Positions 54,438 to 63,631 are shown, counted from the stretch's first letter. The stretch: 64,000 bases of DNA from Roseobacter litoralis Och 149 (GCF_000154785.2 NC_015730.1:1116001-1180000); one strand, 5' to 3'. Notes: a model not told the origin generated them from the letters alone. Numbers and translations: made by a program.

Positions 54438-55382
54438 CTACAAGGGGCCAGAATTGGTCAGTTCACGTGCGATGATCCGTGTGATCGGCGCGGCCTCGGC
54501 AGCGCTCATCCCGATATCGAGGCGCGGATCGTAGAGCATTTTCAGCAGAAGCTCATCATGCGCGGTCAGAAGCGCGAATTCATCGTCATCATTGAAGATC
54601 GAAGGGCGCGCATCGCGGCTGTCATTGGCCAGCCCAAGCCCCTGGGCGAGCTCTTCGTGGATGCAGCTGAGCCGCAGAAGGTCCGGGTTTTCAGCGCGGA
54701 CGACAGCCACGGCCGCCGTGTAGGTGTTTGGATCTGATCCGGTGGCAAAGGCAATGACAATACAATAGTTGTCGCGGCCAAAGTCGCGCAAGGGGTCGAG
54801 GTCTTGCGCGTTGAGGCCATTGAGGCGCGCGGCGGCTGTGTTCAGGGCCGCGTCGCGATCATCTTCACCGGCAACGATCACAATGAAATTCGCCGGGCCG
54901 AGTGTGTTAACCGGATGACCCGTGACGCGCCCCAGCCTGCCGGCATAGTCACGGATGCGCGCATCCTCCGCCTTGCGCACGGAGGGCGGCACGCCTGCGC
55001 CGAAAATCGTGTCAAAGCGCACCGGTCCTTCCCATCTGCGCAGCAGGCTTTCTCCGCCACGGCCCTGCAAGGCACTGGCGTATTCGTTGTAAAATACGAT
55101 CTGTTCAAAGTTGCGCGCCAGCATGTCAGGCGTAAAAGGCGTGTCAGGGCCGCCTCCGTCCTCACGCAGCAGGCCCTGACTGAGCTGTGCGGCCTGCACC
55201 TGAACAAGATAGCTGCGCAAGGCAGCGCTTTGTTCTGAGGTCGGTTGAACGCCTGGCTGCCCAAGCCCCGCAGGGCGCGCCTTGGGTGTTATGCTGGTTT
55301 TGAGGGGCATATCACAGGCTGCAACAGCAAGGAGCGCGGCCAAAGCCACGCCCCAGCGTAATATGGAACAAATCCGCTGCAC
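54438..55382 (-). CDS. DUF2927 lipoprotein
   Basis: The frame is open to 55430, but that start would overlap telA by 41 bases. GTG 55382 has AGGA six bases upstream and gives a lipoprotein signal (VQRICSILRWGVALAALLAVAAC). The mature part has the DUF2927 features: NFIVIVAGEDDRDAAL and SCIHEELAQGLGLANDS, the latter reminiscent of a HExxx metal motif. Product 314 aa. Unknown function, probably in the periplasm, anchored. Confidence 0.75.
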   Translation of the reverse strand: MQRICSILRWGVALAALLAVAACDMPLKTSITPKARPAGLGQPGVQPTSEQSAALRSYLVQVQAAQLSQGLLREDGGGPDTPFTPDMLARNFEQIVFYNEYASALQGRGGESLLRRWEGPVRFDTIFGAGVPPSVRKAEDARIRDYAGRLGRVTGHPVNTLGPANFIVIVAGEDDRDAALNTAAARLNGLNAQDLDPLRDFGRDNYCIVIAFATGSDPNTYTAAVAVVRAENPDLLRLSCIHEELAQGLGLANDSRDARPSIFNDDDEFALLTAHDELLLKMLYDPRLDIGMSAAEAAPITRIIARELTNSGPL

Positions 55383-55389
55383 CTTGATC

Positions 55390-56586
55390 CTAACTGGGGA
55401 CCGCAGTGGCTGCGGTGTCGCCTGTGCCATCGCCGCGCGCTTTGGCAGAGGCCAATGTGTCGCGCAGCTTGCTCTCCATCTCTTTCAATTCCACTTCGGC
55501 GGCGGCGCGTTTGGCTTTGCCTTCATCCGCAATTTGCAGGCTCTCTTCGATGGTGCCGATCAGGTCTGCATTGGCCTGTTTCACCGCTTCGATATCAAAG
55601 ACGCCCCGCTCCATTTCCTCGCGGATAACCTTATTGCTCTCGCGCAGGTTCTTTGCATTGGCGGTCAGCAGTTCGTTCGTCAGATCATTGGCCTGACGCA
55701 CGGCTTGCGCGGCTTCGGCAGAGCGCTGGATCGTGACGGCCTGCGCCAATTGGGTTTCCCAAAGGGGCACGGTGTTGACCAGCGTCGAGTTGATTTTCGT
55801 GACGAGGGATTTGTCGTTTTCCTGCACCATCCGGATGGACGGCAACGACTGCATCGTGACCTGACGTGTGAGCTTCAGATCATGCACACGCCGCTCCAGA
55901 TCGTCGCGCGCGGCGCGCAGATCGCGCAATTCCTGTGCGACCATGACCTGATCGTCCTCGGCTGCCGCATCGACCTCCGCGGCCTTGGCGGGGATCACCG
56001 TTTCGTCCAGTTCGGTCAGTTTCTCTTCGCCCGCCGCGATGTAAAGCGCCAGTTCATCATAGAAATTCAGCGTCTTTTCATAGAGCATATCGAGCGACTT
56101 GATGTCCTTCAGCAGCGTGTGCTCGTGCTTGAGCAGCTCATCCGTGATCCGGTCAATCTGTCCCTGCACCTCTTCGTATTTCGCGGTGAATTTCGCGATG
56201 GGGGCGGCGCGCCCGAGCAGTTTTTCAAACCAGCTTCGGTCCCGGCGCATGTCCAGTTCAGCAGTGGAAAAGCCGCGAATTGTGGTCACGATATCGCGCA
56301 GACTGTCGCCCGCAGGACCCACATCCTTGTTGCGCACACCGCCCAGCATGGCTTGCGAAATTTCCTGCAGTTCCACCTGTGCGCGGCTGCCGAAAGAGAC
56401 AATCGAATTTGTATCCGACATGTCGATCTCGGCCATGCGCTTGGTGATTTCTGCGCTGACGGGGGCATCTGCTTCGGCCAAGGGAACGATGGCGTTCGCT
56501 TCGATGGGTTCCGGCAAGGTCGCTGCGGTCACTTCTTCGACCATGGCGAGGGTCTCCTGAGCCTTGGCGCGTATTTCTTCGGACAT
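55390..56586 (-). CDS. TelA-family toxic anion resistance protein
   Basis: 398 aa from ATG 56586 with AAGGGAG five bases ahead. Whole-length helical protein of the TelA family: FGSRAQVELQEISQAMLGGVRNKDVGPAGDSL, then SWFEKLLGR...YEEVQGQIDRITDELLKHEHTLLKDIKSLD and a C-terminal TVPLWETQLAQAVTIQRSAEAAQAVRQANDLTNELL. Family members are linked to tellurite resistance and membrane stress and form operons with XpaC, as here. Confidence 0.9.
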   Translation of the reverse strand: MSEEIRAKAQETLAMVEEVTAATLPEPIEANAIVPLAEADAPVSAEITKRMAEIDMSDTNSIVSFGSRAQVELQEISQAMLGGVRNKDVGPAGDSLRDIVTTIRGFSTAELDMRRDRSWFEKLLGRAAPIAKFTAKYEEVQGQIDRITDELLKHEHTLLKDIKSLDMLYEKTLNFYDELALYIAAGEEKLTELDETVIPAKAAEVDAAAEDDQVMVAQELRDLRAARDDLERRVHDLKLTRQVTMQSLPSIRMVQENDKSLVTKINSTLVNTVPLWETQLAQAVTIQRSAEAAQAVRQANDLTNELLTANAKNLRESNKVIREEMERGVFDIEAVKQANADLIGTIEESLQIADEGKAKRAAAEVELKEMESKLRDTLASAKARGDGTGDTAATAVPS

Positions 56587-56619
56587 GGTAACTCCCTTAA
56601 TCAAGTATCAAAAGATGCG

Positions 56620-57504
56620 TTAGTCTAGACGCACGCCTTCGCGGTCCAGACGATCCCGCAGGACGTCTATTTCGACGGTCAAATCACTATGATCATCGAG
56701 CAGTAGTTTCTCGTGGCGGGCCGCAAAGTTGCGTTGCAGGTCATCCAGCAGCGACAGGTAGTCGTCACGCGTCTGGGTGCGTTGGTTCTGTGCGTAAAAA
56801 TCCACAAATTTCGCCGTCGCATCGCGCGCGCCGAGCAAATAGACGCCGAGGTATTTCCGCGCGGCAGTCAGGTCACGCGGGTCTTCCTCAACCGTGCGGA
56901 TCAGCTTGCGCGCGGCGGATTGAAAGGCGGCCATGCGCTCGTTGATCTGACGATCCCCAATGCGCAGCAGTGCGTCTGTCATGGCCTTGAGGTGCGCGTC
57001 GGCCTCATCGACAACACGTGCCACGCGGTCCTGCTGAAAAGTGTCGATGCCTTCCATGCCCTTGTCGGACAGCGGGTCGATGCCAAAGGCGGCAAGATGC
57101 AGGCCCGTCACGGCCACACCATAAAGAACGGCGGCGATAAGGCCATTGTCATGGCTCAGTGCGCCAAGGGCGATGCCCCCGCCCGCCAGCAGGGCCGCCA
57201 GTATCTTGCGGGGCAGGGCAGGGCGGCGCGCAGCTTTGCGATCACGATACGCGGCCTCGGCCTGTAAGCCGCCGCGCAAAAGCCACGCCCCCAGACATAA
57301 GGTTCCCGCCCCGGCCAACCCTAGAACAAGCGCGAGCGCGCCGTTGAAGACTGCGGTAAAAAGCAACGCGACGGCTGGCAGGAACATCAGGTTCGCGCGG
57401 GCACCAACAGGGTCCACAGTGGCCGCGGTAAACGTCGCTTCGGCCTGCGAGCCTTCCTGAGGGGCGCCTTTCGGACTGAATTGGCCGCCAAAGCGTTTGG
57501 CCAT
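56620..57504 (-). CDS. XpaC-like membrane protein (5-bromo-4-chloroindolyl phosphate hydrolysis family)
   Basis: 294 aa. Two pairs of membrane helices at residues 38-75 and 98-140, then a helical cytoplasmic part ending LDDLQRNFAARHEKLLLDDHSDLTVEIDVLRDRL. Matches the XpaC/TelA pairing common in proteobacteria. Ends 33 bases before telA starts. Biochemical role unproven. Confidence 0.82.
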   Translation of the reverse strand: MAKRFGGQFSPKGAPQEGSQAEATFTAATVDPVGARANLMFLPAVALLFTAVFNGALALVLGLAGAGTLCLGAWLLRGGLQAEAAYRDRKAARRPALPRKILAALLAGGGIALGALSHDNGLIAAVLYGVAVTGLHLAAFGIDPLSDKGMEGIDTFQQDRVARVVDEADAHLKAMTDALLRIGDRQINERMAAFQSAARKLIRTVEEDPRDLTAARKYLGVYLLGARDATAKFVDFYAQNQRTQTRDDYLSLLDDLQRNFAARHEKLLLDDHSDLTVEIDVLRDRLDREGVRLD

Positions 57505-57506
57505 GA

Positions 57507-57596
57507 TTACAGCCCCCCCATCAGACCGGAAGCCACACCAACCATCAGAAGCAGCAGCGCAAGATAGGCCGTTTTTTGAAGCGTCGTTGGTCTCAT
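57507..57596 (-). CDS. 29-residue hydrophobic peptide ahead of XpaC
   Basis: ATG 57596 with AGGGGA five bases upstream opens a 29-codon frame: MRPTTLQKTAYLALLL, then LMVGVASGLMGGL and TAA at 57507-57509, two bases before the XpaC ATG. One membrane helix with a short positive N-terminus. Strong ribosome binding site and tight spacing argue that it is real. Confidence 0.6.
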   Translation of the reverse strand: MRPTTLQKTAYLALLLLMVGVASGLMGGL

Positions 57597-57779
57597 TTGG
57601 TCCCCTAAACCGATGTCTTGGTCAAATATAGGCCCTTGCCGCAAACTGCGCTAGGGTTGAGTTCCGAACAAACTGCACCTGTACCAGTGTAATACCGTTA
57701 TCACTGAAATGATGCAGCGATAGATGAGTTTGACGACATTTTTCTTAATACTACGAGGGGGAAAGCCGCAAAGGATGCG

Positions 57780-58637
57780 TCATTTACGCGGTTTTTTGGT
57801 GTGTTTGAATGATTTGCCCGGGGCTGCTGTGCGCGTCCGATTCACATTTGGCCCCCGTTTTTTGCCAGCATCCGGGTGTTTTGGTGCGCTCTCCTCAACC
57901 TCGCCCTCAAGGCCCAATTGGTCACGCAGGATCTTGCGCCGCACCTCTTCAACCGCGCCGGGCTTCAATTCCCCGAGTTGAAAAGGACCATAGCTGATCC
58001 GGATCAGGCGGTTCACGGATAGGTCCAGTTCCGCCAATGCGCGGCGAATTTCGCGGTTTTTACCCTCGCGCAGCCCCACGGTCAGCCATGCATTTGCACC
58101 TTGCTGGCGGTCCAGCGTGATCTGCATGGGTTGAAAATTTTCACCCTCGCTGCTGATCCCGCGCCGCAGCGGGTCCAGCGTCGCATCAGTTGGTCTGCCA
58201 TTGATACGCACGCGGTATCGGCGCAGCCATCCCGTCGTGGGCAGTTCAAGGCGACGTTTGACCCCGCCATCATTGGTCAGCAGCAACAGCCCTTCGGAAT
58301 TGATATCGAGCCGCCCGACGCTCATCACACGGGGCATATCCTCCGGCAAGGCGCTGTAAATTGTTTCGCGGCCCTTTTCATCGTTGTCGGTGGTCACGAG
58401 GCCCGTGGGTTTGTGGTAAAGCCAAAGCCGTGCGGGTTCTGGTGGTGACACTTCTTTGCCATCCACCGTGATCTTGTCGGTGCCCTGAACATTCAGTGCC
58501 GGGGATGAAATATGCTGTCCGTTCACCTTGACGCGGCCGGCCTCGATCATACGCTCCGCCTCGCGGCGACTGGCAACACCTGCGCGGCTGAGGACTTTGG
58601 CAATGCGGTCGCCCTGCGGCGTGGGTTCTGATGTCAT
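57780..58637 (-). CDS. rluB: 23S rRNA pseudouridine synthase, RluB-like
   Basis: 285 aa from ATG 58637 (MTSEPTPQGDRIAKV); ATG 58649 is an alternative and the longer frame to 58922 runs into tadA. S4 domain (RIAKVLSRAGVASRREAERMIEAGRVKVNG), catalytic motif GRLDINSEGLLLLTNDG with Asp, and GLREGKNREIRRAL. Makes pseudouridine in the large ribosomal RNA. A basic tail of about 45 residues ends KHTKKPRK. Confidence 0.9.
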   Translation of the reverse strand: MTSEPTPQGDRIAKVLSRAGVASRREAERMIEAGRVKVNGQHISSPALNVQGTDKITVDGKEVSPPEPARLWLYHKPTGLVTTDNDEKGRETIYSALPEDMPRVMSVGRLDINSEGLLLLTNDGGVKRRLELPTTGWLRRYRVRINGRPTDATLDPLRRGISSEGENFQPMQITLDRQQGANAWLTVGLREGKNREIRRALAELDLSVNRLIRISYGPFQLGELKPGAVEEVRRKILRDQLGLEGEVEESAPKHPDAGKKRGPNVNRTRTAAPGKSFKHTKKPRK

Positions 58638-58700
58638 GAGGCGGGGCATACCGTGTTTGTCGGGCTTGCGAAAGAGAACAGTTTGCGTGCAAGTAAGCCC

Positions 58701-59150
58701 ATGCAGTTCAACACGCATATGCAAGCGGCCCTCTCTGAGGCACGTGCAGCCGCCAAGCGCGGTGAAGTCCCGGTCGGTGCTGTCGTTGTGGACCCGGATG
58801 GCCTGATTATTGCCGCTGCAGGCAATCAGACCCGCGCGGACCTCGACCCGACAGCGCATGCTGAAATGCTGGCGATCCGCCGGGCCTGTGCTGTGCTGGG
58901 GACGGAACGGTTGATCGATCATGCGCTTTATGTGACGCTTGAGCCTTGTGCGATGTGTGCCGCGGCAATTTCAGCGGCGCGGATATCGCGGCTGTATTAC
59001 GGTGCGGGTGATCCGAAATCGGGTGGCGTGGCACAGGGCGCGCGCGTCTTTAGCCATCCGCAATGTCACCATGCGCCAGAGGTGTTTGATGGCATCGCCG
59101 CTGCGGAATCCGAGGCCATGCTCAAAGGGTTCTTTACCGCGCGGCGGTAG
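58701..59150 (+). CDS. tadA: tRNA-specific adenosine deaminase
   Basis: 149 aa from ATG 58701 (MQFNTHMQAALSEARAAAKRGE). Zinc motif HAEMLAIR with catalytic Glu and PCAMCAAAI. Converts A34 to inosine in tRNA-Arg(ACG). Divergent from rluB with 63 bases between starts. Confidence 0.93.
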   Translation: MQFNTHMQAALSEARAAAKRGEVPVGAVVVDPDGLIIAAAGNQTRADLDPTAHAEMLAIRRACAVLGTERLIDHALYVTLEPCAMCAAAISAARISRLYYGAGDPKSGGVAQGARVFSHPQCHHAPEVFDGIAAAESEAMLKGFFTARR

Positions 59151-59160
59151 GAGGCGTAGC

Positions 59161-59850
59161 TCAAAAGGGTATCGGTTTCATGACCTGCGGTTCAATCACA
59201 TTGACCTCTGGCAGTGCGTCGATGAGGTCGGTCGCGGACTGTTCAAGCAGCTCAAAAGTCTTGTAGTGGCAGGGGATCACGGTTTTGAAGTCAAAGTACC
59301 GCTTGGCGGCATAGGCCGCGCCCTTCATATCCATGGTGAAATGCCCGCCCGCGCTGAGGATGCCGATATCGGGTTTGTAGTAATCGCCGATCCAGTCCAT
59401 TTCGGCGGAGATACCGGTGTCACCTGAAACGTAAATGGTATGACCCTCGCCCTGCACGATGAACCCCGCTTCGCGCCCGAGGGAGGCCGCCGCGTCCGGC
59501 CCATATGATGTTGAATGAAGAGCAGGAACCAGCGACACGGCCACCTTGCCGAGCTTCACCGTTCCGCCCATGTTGAACCCTATGACGCTCAGGCCTTCCT
59601 TGGACTCGAGATAGCTCATGAAATCATAAATTCCCACGGCAGGTGCACCCAGCGATTTTGACAGGGCCACAACGTCCGCCGTGTGATCGAAATGGCCATG
59701 GGTGATCAGGATATGCGTCGCACCCGTGGTGGCGGCCGCGTGCTGATCCTCAGGCAACATCGGGTTGCCTGACAGCCACGGATCAATCAGCAGCACCTGA
59801 TCTTCGATTTCGATGCGAAAGCTGCCATGCCCGAGCCAAATGATTTGCAT
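59161..59850 (-). CDS. UPF0173 metal-dependent hydrolase
   Basis: 229 aa from ATG 59850 (MQIIWLGHGSFRIEI). Metallo-beta-lactamase fold with HGHFDHTADVV (HxHxDH), TSYG and VSGDTGISAEM. Whole-length match to the UPF0173 family. Convergent with tadA with ten bases between stops. Confidence 0.9.
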   Translation of the reverse strand: MQIIWLGHGSFRIEIEDQVLLIDPWLSGNPMLPEDQHAAATTGATHILITHGHFDHTADVVALSKSLGAPAVGIYDFMSYLESKEGLSVIGFNMGGTVKLGKVAVSLVPALHSTSYGPDAAASLGREAGFIVQGEGHTIYVSGDTGISAEMDWIGDYYKPDIGILSAGGHFTMDMKGAAYAAKRYFDFKTVIPCHYKTFELLEQSATDLIDALPEVNVIEPQVMKPIPF

Positions 59851-59948
59851 TGAATCCCTCCCTGTCTGCAATACTTGGACCTTAGACGCGGATGCCGCTT
59901 TAGGCAAAACCGTCGTTGGCCGCATGTTCAGATGCAAGGGAGACAAAG

Positions 59949-60608
59949 GTGGAGTGGACGCGCTACGTTGACGGATACTGTGAGCGTATGGGGCCTGAAT
60001 ACTGGGCGGAACCCATTAATGCGATCACTAATCTCGCCTTTGTCCTTGCAGCACTTGTGATGTGGCGGCGTGCGCGCGGGGTCCCCTTGGCACGCGCCTT
60101 ATGCGTGGTGCTGGGGCTGATCGGGATCGGCAGCTACCTGTTCCACACCCATGCGCAGGTCTGGGCTGCGATGGCGGATGTATTGCCCATCATCGGTTTC
60201 ATTCTGCTCTATCTGTTTGCGGTGAATCGCGCGGCCTTTGACGTCAGCGGTTGGCCTGCCCTTGGGCTGACGGCGCTTTTCATTCCCTACGCCGGTATGA
60301 TGGTCCCGGTGTTCTCGCTTGTCCCGGCGCTTGGCGGGTCAGCGGCATATGCGCCCGTGCCGCTGCTGATTTTCCTCTACGCCGGATTTTTGCGCCGCCG
60401 GTTGCCGGAGTTCGCCCGCGGTCTGGCGATTGGCGCGGGGTTGCTTGTGCTTTCACTGGCGTTTCGCACCTTGGATGAACCGGTCTGTGAGGCCATCCCG
60501 ATGGGCACGCATTTCATGTGGCATGTGCTGAATGGCGTCATGCTGGGCTGGATGATCTATATATACGTGCGGCTCATGCACCAAAAGGCGCGCAACTCTC
60601 ACGCCTGA
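59949..60608 (+). CDS. Ceramidase-like seven-helix membrane hydrolase
   Basis: 219 aa from GTG 59949 (VEWTRYVDGYCERMG) with GGGAGACAAAGG ahead. Seven membrane helices. GYCERMGPEYWAEPINAITNLAF, SYLFHTHAQVWAAMADVLPI and GTHFMWHVLNG hold the His and Asp residues of the alkaline ceramidase / CREST metal site. Likely hydrolyses an amide lipid. Confidence 0.78.
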   Translation: MEWTRYVDGYCERMGPEYWAEPINAITNLAFVLAALVMWRRARGVPLARALCVVLGLIGIGSYLFHTHAQVWAAMADVLPIIGFILLYLFAVNRAAFDVSGWPALGLTALFIPYAGMMVPVFSLVPALGGSAAYAPVPLLIFLYAGFLRRRLPEFARGLAIGAGLLVLSLAFRTLDEPVCEAIPMGTHFMWHVLNGVMLGWMIYIYVRLMHQKARNSHA

Positions 60609-60652
60609 CGCAGATGTGGGACAAAGCGTGGTGCCAGAAAGGGCGCGGTGCA

Positions 60653-60683
60653 TGAAAAAAGGCTGCGCAGTCTGCACAGCCTT
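60653..60683 (-). terminator. Rho-independent terminator of rpmG
   Basis: On the minus strand AAGGCTGTGCA and TGCGCAGCCTT form an 11-bp stem with one G-T type mismatch and a 3-base loop, followed by a run of T. It begins 27 bases after the rpmG stop. Confidence 0.85.
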
Positions 60684-60709
60684 GTCATTCGCTTCGCCGG
60701 AAGATCAGT

Positions 60710-60877
60710 TTACTTGATCTTGCCTTCTTTGTACTCAACGTGCTTGCGCGCGACGGGGTCATACTTTCTGATGACCATCTTTTCGGTCATGGTACGCGCG
60801 TTCTTTTTCGTTACATAGAAATGGCCTGTCCCCGCCGAGGAGTTCAGACGAATTTTGATCGTGGTTGGCTTGGCCAT
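60710..60877 (-). CDS. rpmG: 50S ribosomal protein L33
   Basis: 55 aa from ATG 60877: [26 protein letters not shown], ending EYKEGKIK. It is the zinc-free (C-minus) form of L33. The longer frame to 60964 is not needed. Confidence 0.97.
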   Translation of the reverse strand: MAKPTTIKIRLNSSAGTGHFYVTKKNARTMTEKMVIRKYDPVARKHVEYKEGKIK

Positions 60878-61110
60878 GTTTTCTCTCCTGCTGCGTCCCA
60901 ACTCCGCCGAGGGGTCGCGTAAATCCTGAAACCCGGCTTTTACCCGGATCAAGCAGTGAGTCAACAGCTAAACGATGTATTCATCACCCCAATCTTGTCC
61001 GGTCAAGCGCAGACCGCCGTGGCCGGCGCATGCAAAACCCCCGCTGAGCATGACTTGAGATATCGTGCGACGGGCGCACGCCGCTCAGGTCGAACGCGAT
61101 CAGTGCCATA

Positions 61111-61959
61111 TCAGTGTGAGCCACCGGTCAGGGACCGGATGAATTGCGGGACATTGCGTGCATCCACAACGGCCTCGCGTACCAGCCAGTCAAAGTGACT
61201 GGAGAGCGATTTCACCCGTTCGATCTCGCGAAACGCGAGATAGCATTGCCCCACATAGACCACGGCGAGGTTCGGTCCGAACACGGTTACGGGGGAGCTG
61301 AACACCCGATGGGCGTCAAACAGGAAAACGCGCAGCCGTGGAAACATCTGATCGCATTGGTCGGCAATGAAGTTCAACTGTTCAAAGCGGGTGCTTTCAT
61401 CAACGCCTTTGTAATAAGCGGTGCCCGCCGCGCAGGCTTCGATTTCGTGGATCGGCAGGGCGATCTCGTAATCCGACACGCCGGATGCCAACCATGCCAG
61501 TTGATCCTGCATTGCGCGGTAGGCTTCGGGCAGGCGGCGTTCGCGCACGGCGGCGTATTCCCACTCCAACATGCGTTCTGTTTTCAGGATATCGGGCAGG
61601 GTCGCCGGGACATGGCGCACCTTGTACCCGGCGGCTTCGTGATGCCATTCCAGCAGTTGTTCATCCGCAGATGTTCGCTCGGCCGGGCTAAGCGACAGGG
61701 CCGCCGCCACGATATCGCCCGGTGTTTCCGGCCTGTTCGTCAAGCCCAGCAGCCAATCGGTACTCACGCTCAACACATCCGCCACATCTGCGGCCAATTG
61801 TGCGTTTGGCAGGCGCGGGTGGTCATCTTTCAGCAATTGGCCAATGGTGGAGCGGTCCACCTTCGTCGCGCGGGAAAGCGCACTTTTCGTCACCCCTTTG
61901 AGCATCATTGCTTCTTCAAGCCGTTTTCGAAACAGGGTCGCACGCAGGCGTTTGTCCAT
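61111..61959 (-). CDS. XRE-type helix-turn-helix regulator with large C-terminal domain
   Basis: 282 aa from ATG 61959 (MDKRLRATLFRKRLEEAM); the TTG nine bases before is weaker. Helix-turn-helix KGVTKSALSRATKVDRSTIGQLLK at residues 22-46 and a 200-residue C-terminal domain of unknown ligand (ALPIHEIEACAAGTAYYKG, VFLFDAHRVFSSPVTVFGPNLAVVY). Divergent from the DUF2061 gene and perhaps its regulator. Confidence 0.8.
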   Translation of the reverse strand: MDKRLRATLFRKRLEEAMMLKGVTKSALSRATKVDRSTIGQLLKDDHPRLPNAQLAADVADVLSVSTDWLLGLTNRPETPGDIVAAALSLSPAERTSADEQLLEWHHEAAGYKVRHVPATLPDILKTERMLEWEYAAVRERRLPEAYRAMQDQLAWLASGVSDYEIALPIHEIEACAAGTAYYKGVDESTRFEQLNFIADQCDQMFPRLRVFLFDAHRVFSSPVTVFGPNLAVVYVGQCYLAFREIERVKSLSSHFDWLVREAVVDARNVPQFIRSLTGGSH

Positions 61960-62083
61960 TGTGATCAACTTTGCAGATAAAATGCACCAAAATTGAATTT
62001 ACGCAGCAAATTCACCAAATGTCCACCGGGCACAGTTTGCGATAGCAAAATGAAAATCCAAAGGCTTGCATGGAGAGTTTTCG

Positions 62084-62305
62084 ATGGACACCAAAATCAG
62101 ATTATTGACCAAAGCCGTCACTTGGCAGGTTGCCGGGTTTTTCACGATGATGTTGATCGGTTTCATGTTCACGGGGTCAGTTGCAGCGAGTGGTGGCATC
62201 GCATTTGCCGGATCAGTGGCGGGGTTTTTGGCATATTTTGTGCATGAGATCCTGTGGTCGAAAGTTGCATGGGGCAGGGGCGGTGTCCCTGCGATGAAAA
62301 GGTAG
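62084..62305 (+). CDS. DUF2061 small membrane protein
   Basis: 73 aa from ATG 62084 with GGAGAG nearby. MDTKIRLLTKAVTWQVAGFF, two membrane helices and FVHEILWSKVAWGR are the DUF2061 pattern. Unknown function; in some bacteria linked to sulfur assimilation genes. Confidence 0.8.
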   Translation: MDTKIRLLTKAVTWQVAGFFTMMLIGFMFTGSVAASGGIAFAGSVAGFLAYFVHEILWSKVAWGRGGVPAMKR

Positions 62306-62357
62306 GATCGTTGATCTACGGGCCACGATTAATCACGCACCGTTTAATGCGTCAGGC

Positions 62358-62449
62358 GAAAAACCTGAATTACATAACGCTGCCTGAAATAAAAGATTTC
62401 AACGCGTTACGTGATACTTGATGTTTCAGGTACTTCGTCAGACACTCTA
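62358..62449. repeat. Dispersed intergenic repeat, copy 2
   Basis: GAAAAACCTGAATTACATAA (from 62358) and then TTGATGTTTC, AGGTACTTCG and TCAGACACT (to 62447). Same two blocks as 42687-42749; here the inverted pair ACCTGAA and TTCAGGT is perfect. Confidence 0.5.
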
Positions 62450-62538
62450 GAACGGGCCGGTTCTGGTCCTGCATGCATTACCGTTCACCGACTGACGGGC
62501 ACAGAAAGAGTGCGACAGATCGGTTGCTTTTTTAAAGT

Positions 62539-62939
62539 GCGCGGAGGGCCTGTAAGCCGGATTCTGTTCCCCGGAGTTGCCCCCGGTTCGATGACCATTC
62601 CTCTTGCCCGGCGGTTGCCCGCAAGGCTCTAGCTGCCAACCCGGACCTGCTGGGGCAAAAGCGGCCCCGTCTTGCGACGCGCGGTCCCTATTTGGCATTG
62701 CTCCCGGTGGGGCTTGCCATGCCGTCCCTGTTGCCAGCGACGCGGTGGGCTTTTACCCCACCTTTTCACCCTTGCCTGTCGGCGGTTTCGGTTGCCCGAC
62801 CTGCGCGACAGGAGGTCTGTTTTCTGTGGCGCTTTCCGTCAAATCGCTTTGCCCGGGCGTTACCCGGCACCGTTGCTTTTTGGAGTCCGGACTTTCCTCG
62901 ACCCTGTTGCCAGTGCCGCGGCCATCCGGCCCTCCGCGC
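62539..62939 (-). ncRNA. rnpB: RNase P RNA
   Basis: On the minus strand the 5' end GCGCGGAGGGCC pairs with the 3' end GGCCCTCCGCGC to form helix P1. Next to the 5' arm lies the conserved GAGGAAAGTCCGGACTCC, and near the 3' end ACAGAATCCGGCTTACAGG. About 401 bases, the bacterial type A layout. It starts 57 bases after the amidase stop codon. Confidence 0.95.
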
Positions 62940-62996
62940 GGGTGCGTGATGCGCGTAAATCGCAGCAGCGTCAATGGCCATTGCAGCGGCCCGGGG

Positions 62997-63629
62997 TCAA
63001 ACCCGGTGATACAACTGCAGATCGTCGTCCGTAAGCGGGCCCTCGCGCCATGGCGCAAAGCGCAGCCGCGTGGCCCTCAGCAGCGTTGCGTGATCCACAG
63101 GGGCGGTAAAACCTGCGCGCTGTGCGGCGTGTTCAAACCCATCGCACTGCGTCTCCGGGGCCACGGGTGCGGCCAGCCCCTGACGGGCCAGACGCGCCCA
63201 GTCAAAGCGTGGTCCGGGGTCTGATTTGCGCCCCGGGGCCATGTCGGAATGGCCAATGATGTCGCTTGCAGCCACTGGCCAGCGGTTGCGGATGCCCTGC
63301 AACAGATCCTCCAGCGCGGCCATCTGTGGTTCGGGAAACGGCTGCGTGCCGTCGTTATCCAGTTCGATGCCGATAGACCGAGAATTGATGTCAGTCAGCC
63401 CGCGCCATTCCCCGACGCCCGCGTGCCAGGCGCGTTGATCCTCCTTGACCATCTGCGTCACGGGGCCGCTGCGATCAATCAGATAATGTGCGGAAACCTC
63501 CGCCTGCGGATCACACAGGCGCGCGATGGCTGCGTCGGCGCTTGCCATGGCGGTATAGTGAATCACGATTAGCGTAGGCGTCAGCCCATTGCGCCGCGGG
63601 CTAAAATTCGGCGAAGGGCAGTGCCGCAT
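62997..63629 (-). CDS. N-acetylmuramoyl-L-alanine amidase (AmpD-like)
   Basis: 210 aa, Amidase_2 fold: LIVIHYTAM (zinc His), RAWHAGVGEWRG, SIGIELDNDG and GHSDMAPGRKSDPGPRFDW (zinc His, catalytic Lys, zinc Asp). No signal peptide, so it probably recycles muropeptides in the cytosol as AmpD does. Confidence 0.9.
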   Translation of the reverse strand: MRHCPSPNFSPRRNGLTPTLIVIHYTAMASADAAIARLCDPQAEVSAHYLIDRSGPVTQMVKEDQRAWHAGVGEWRGLTDINSRSIGIELDNDGTQPFPEPQMAALEDLLQGIRNRWPVAASDIIGHSDMAPGRKSDPGPRFDWARLARQGLAAPVAPETQCDGFEHAAQRAGFTAPVDHATLLRATRLRFAPWREGPLTDDDLQLYHRV

Positions 63630-63631
63630 GG

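Noticed and set aside
55282..56628. 448-codon plus-strand frame opposite telA
   Set aside because: TelA on the minus strand has full family features and a ribosome binding site; the plus frame is a shadow in GC-rich sequence.
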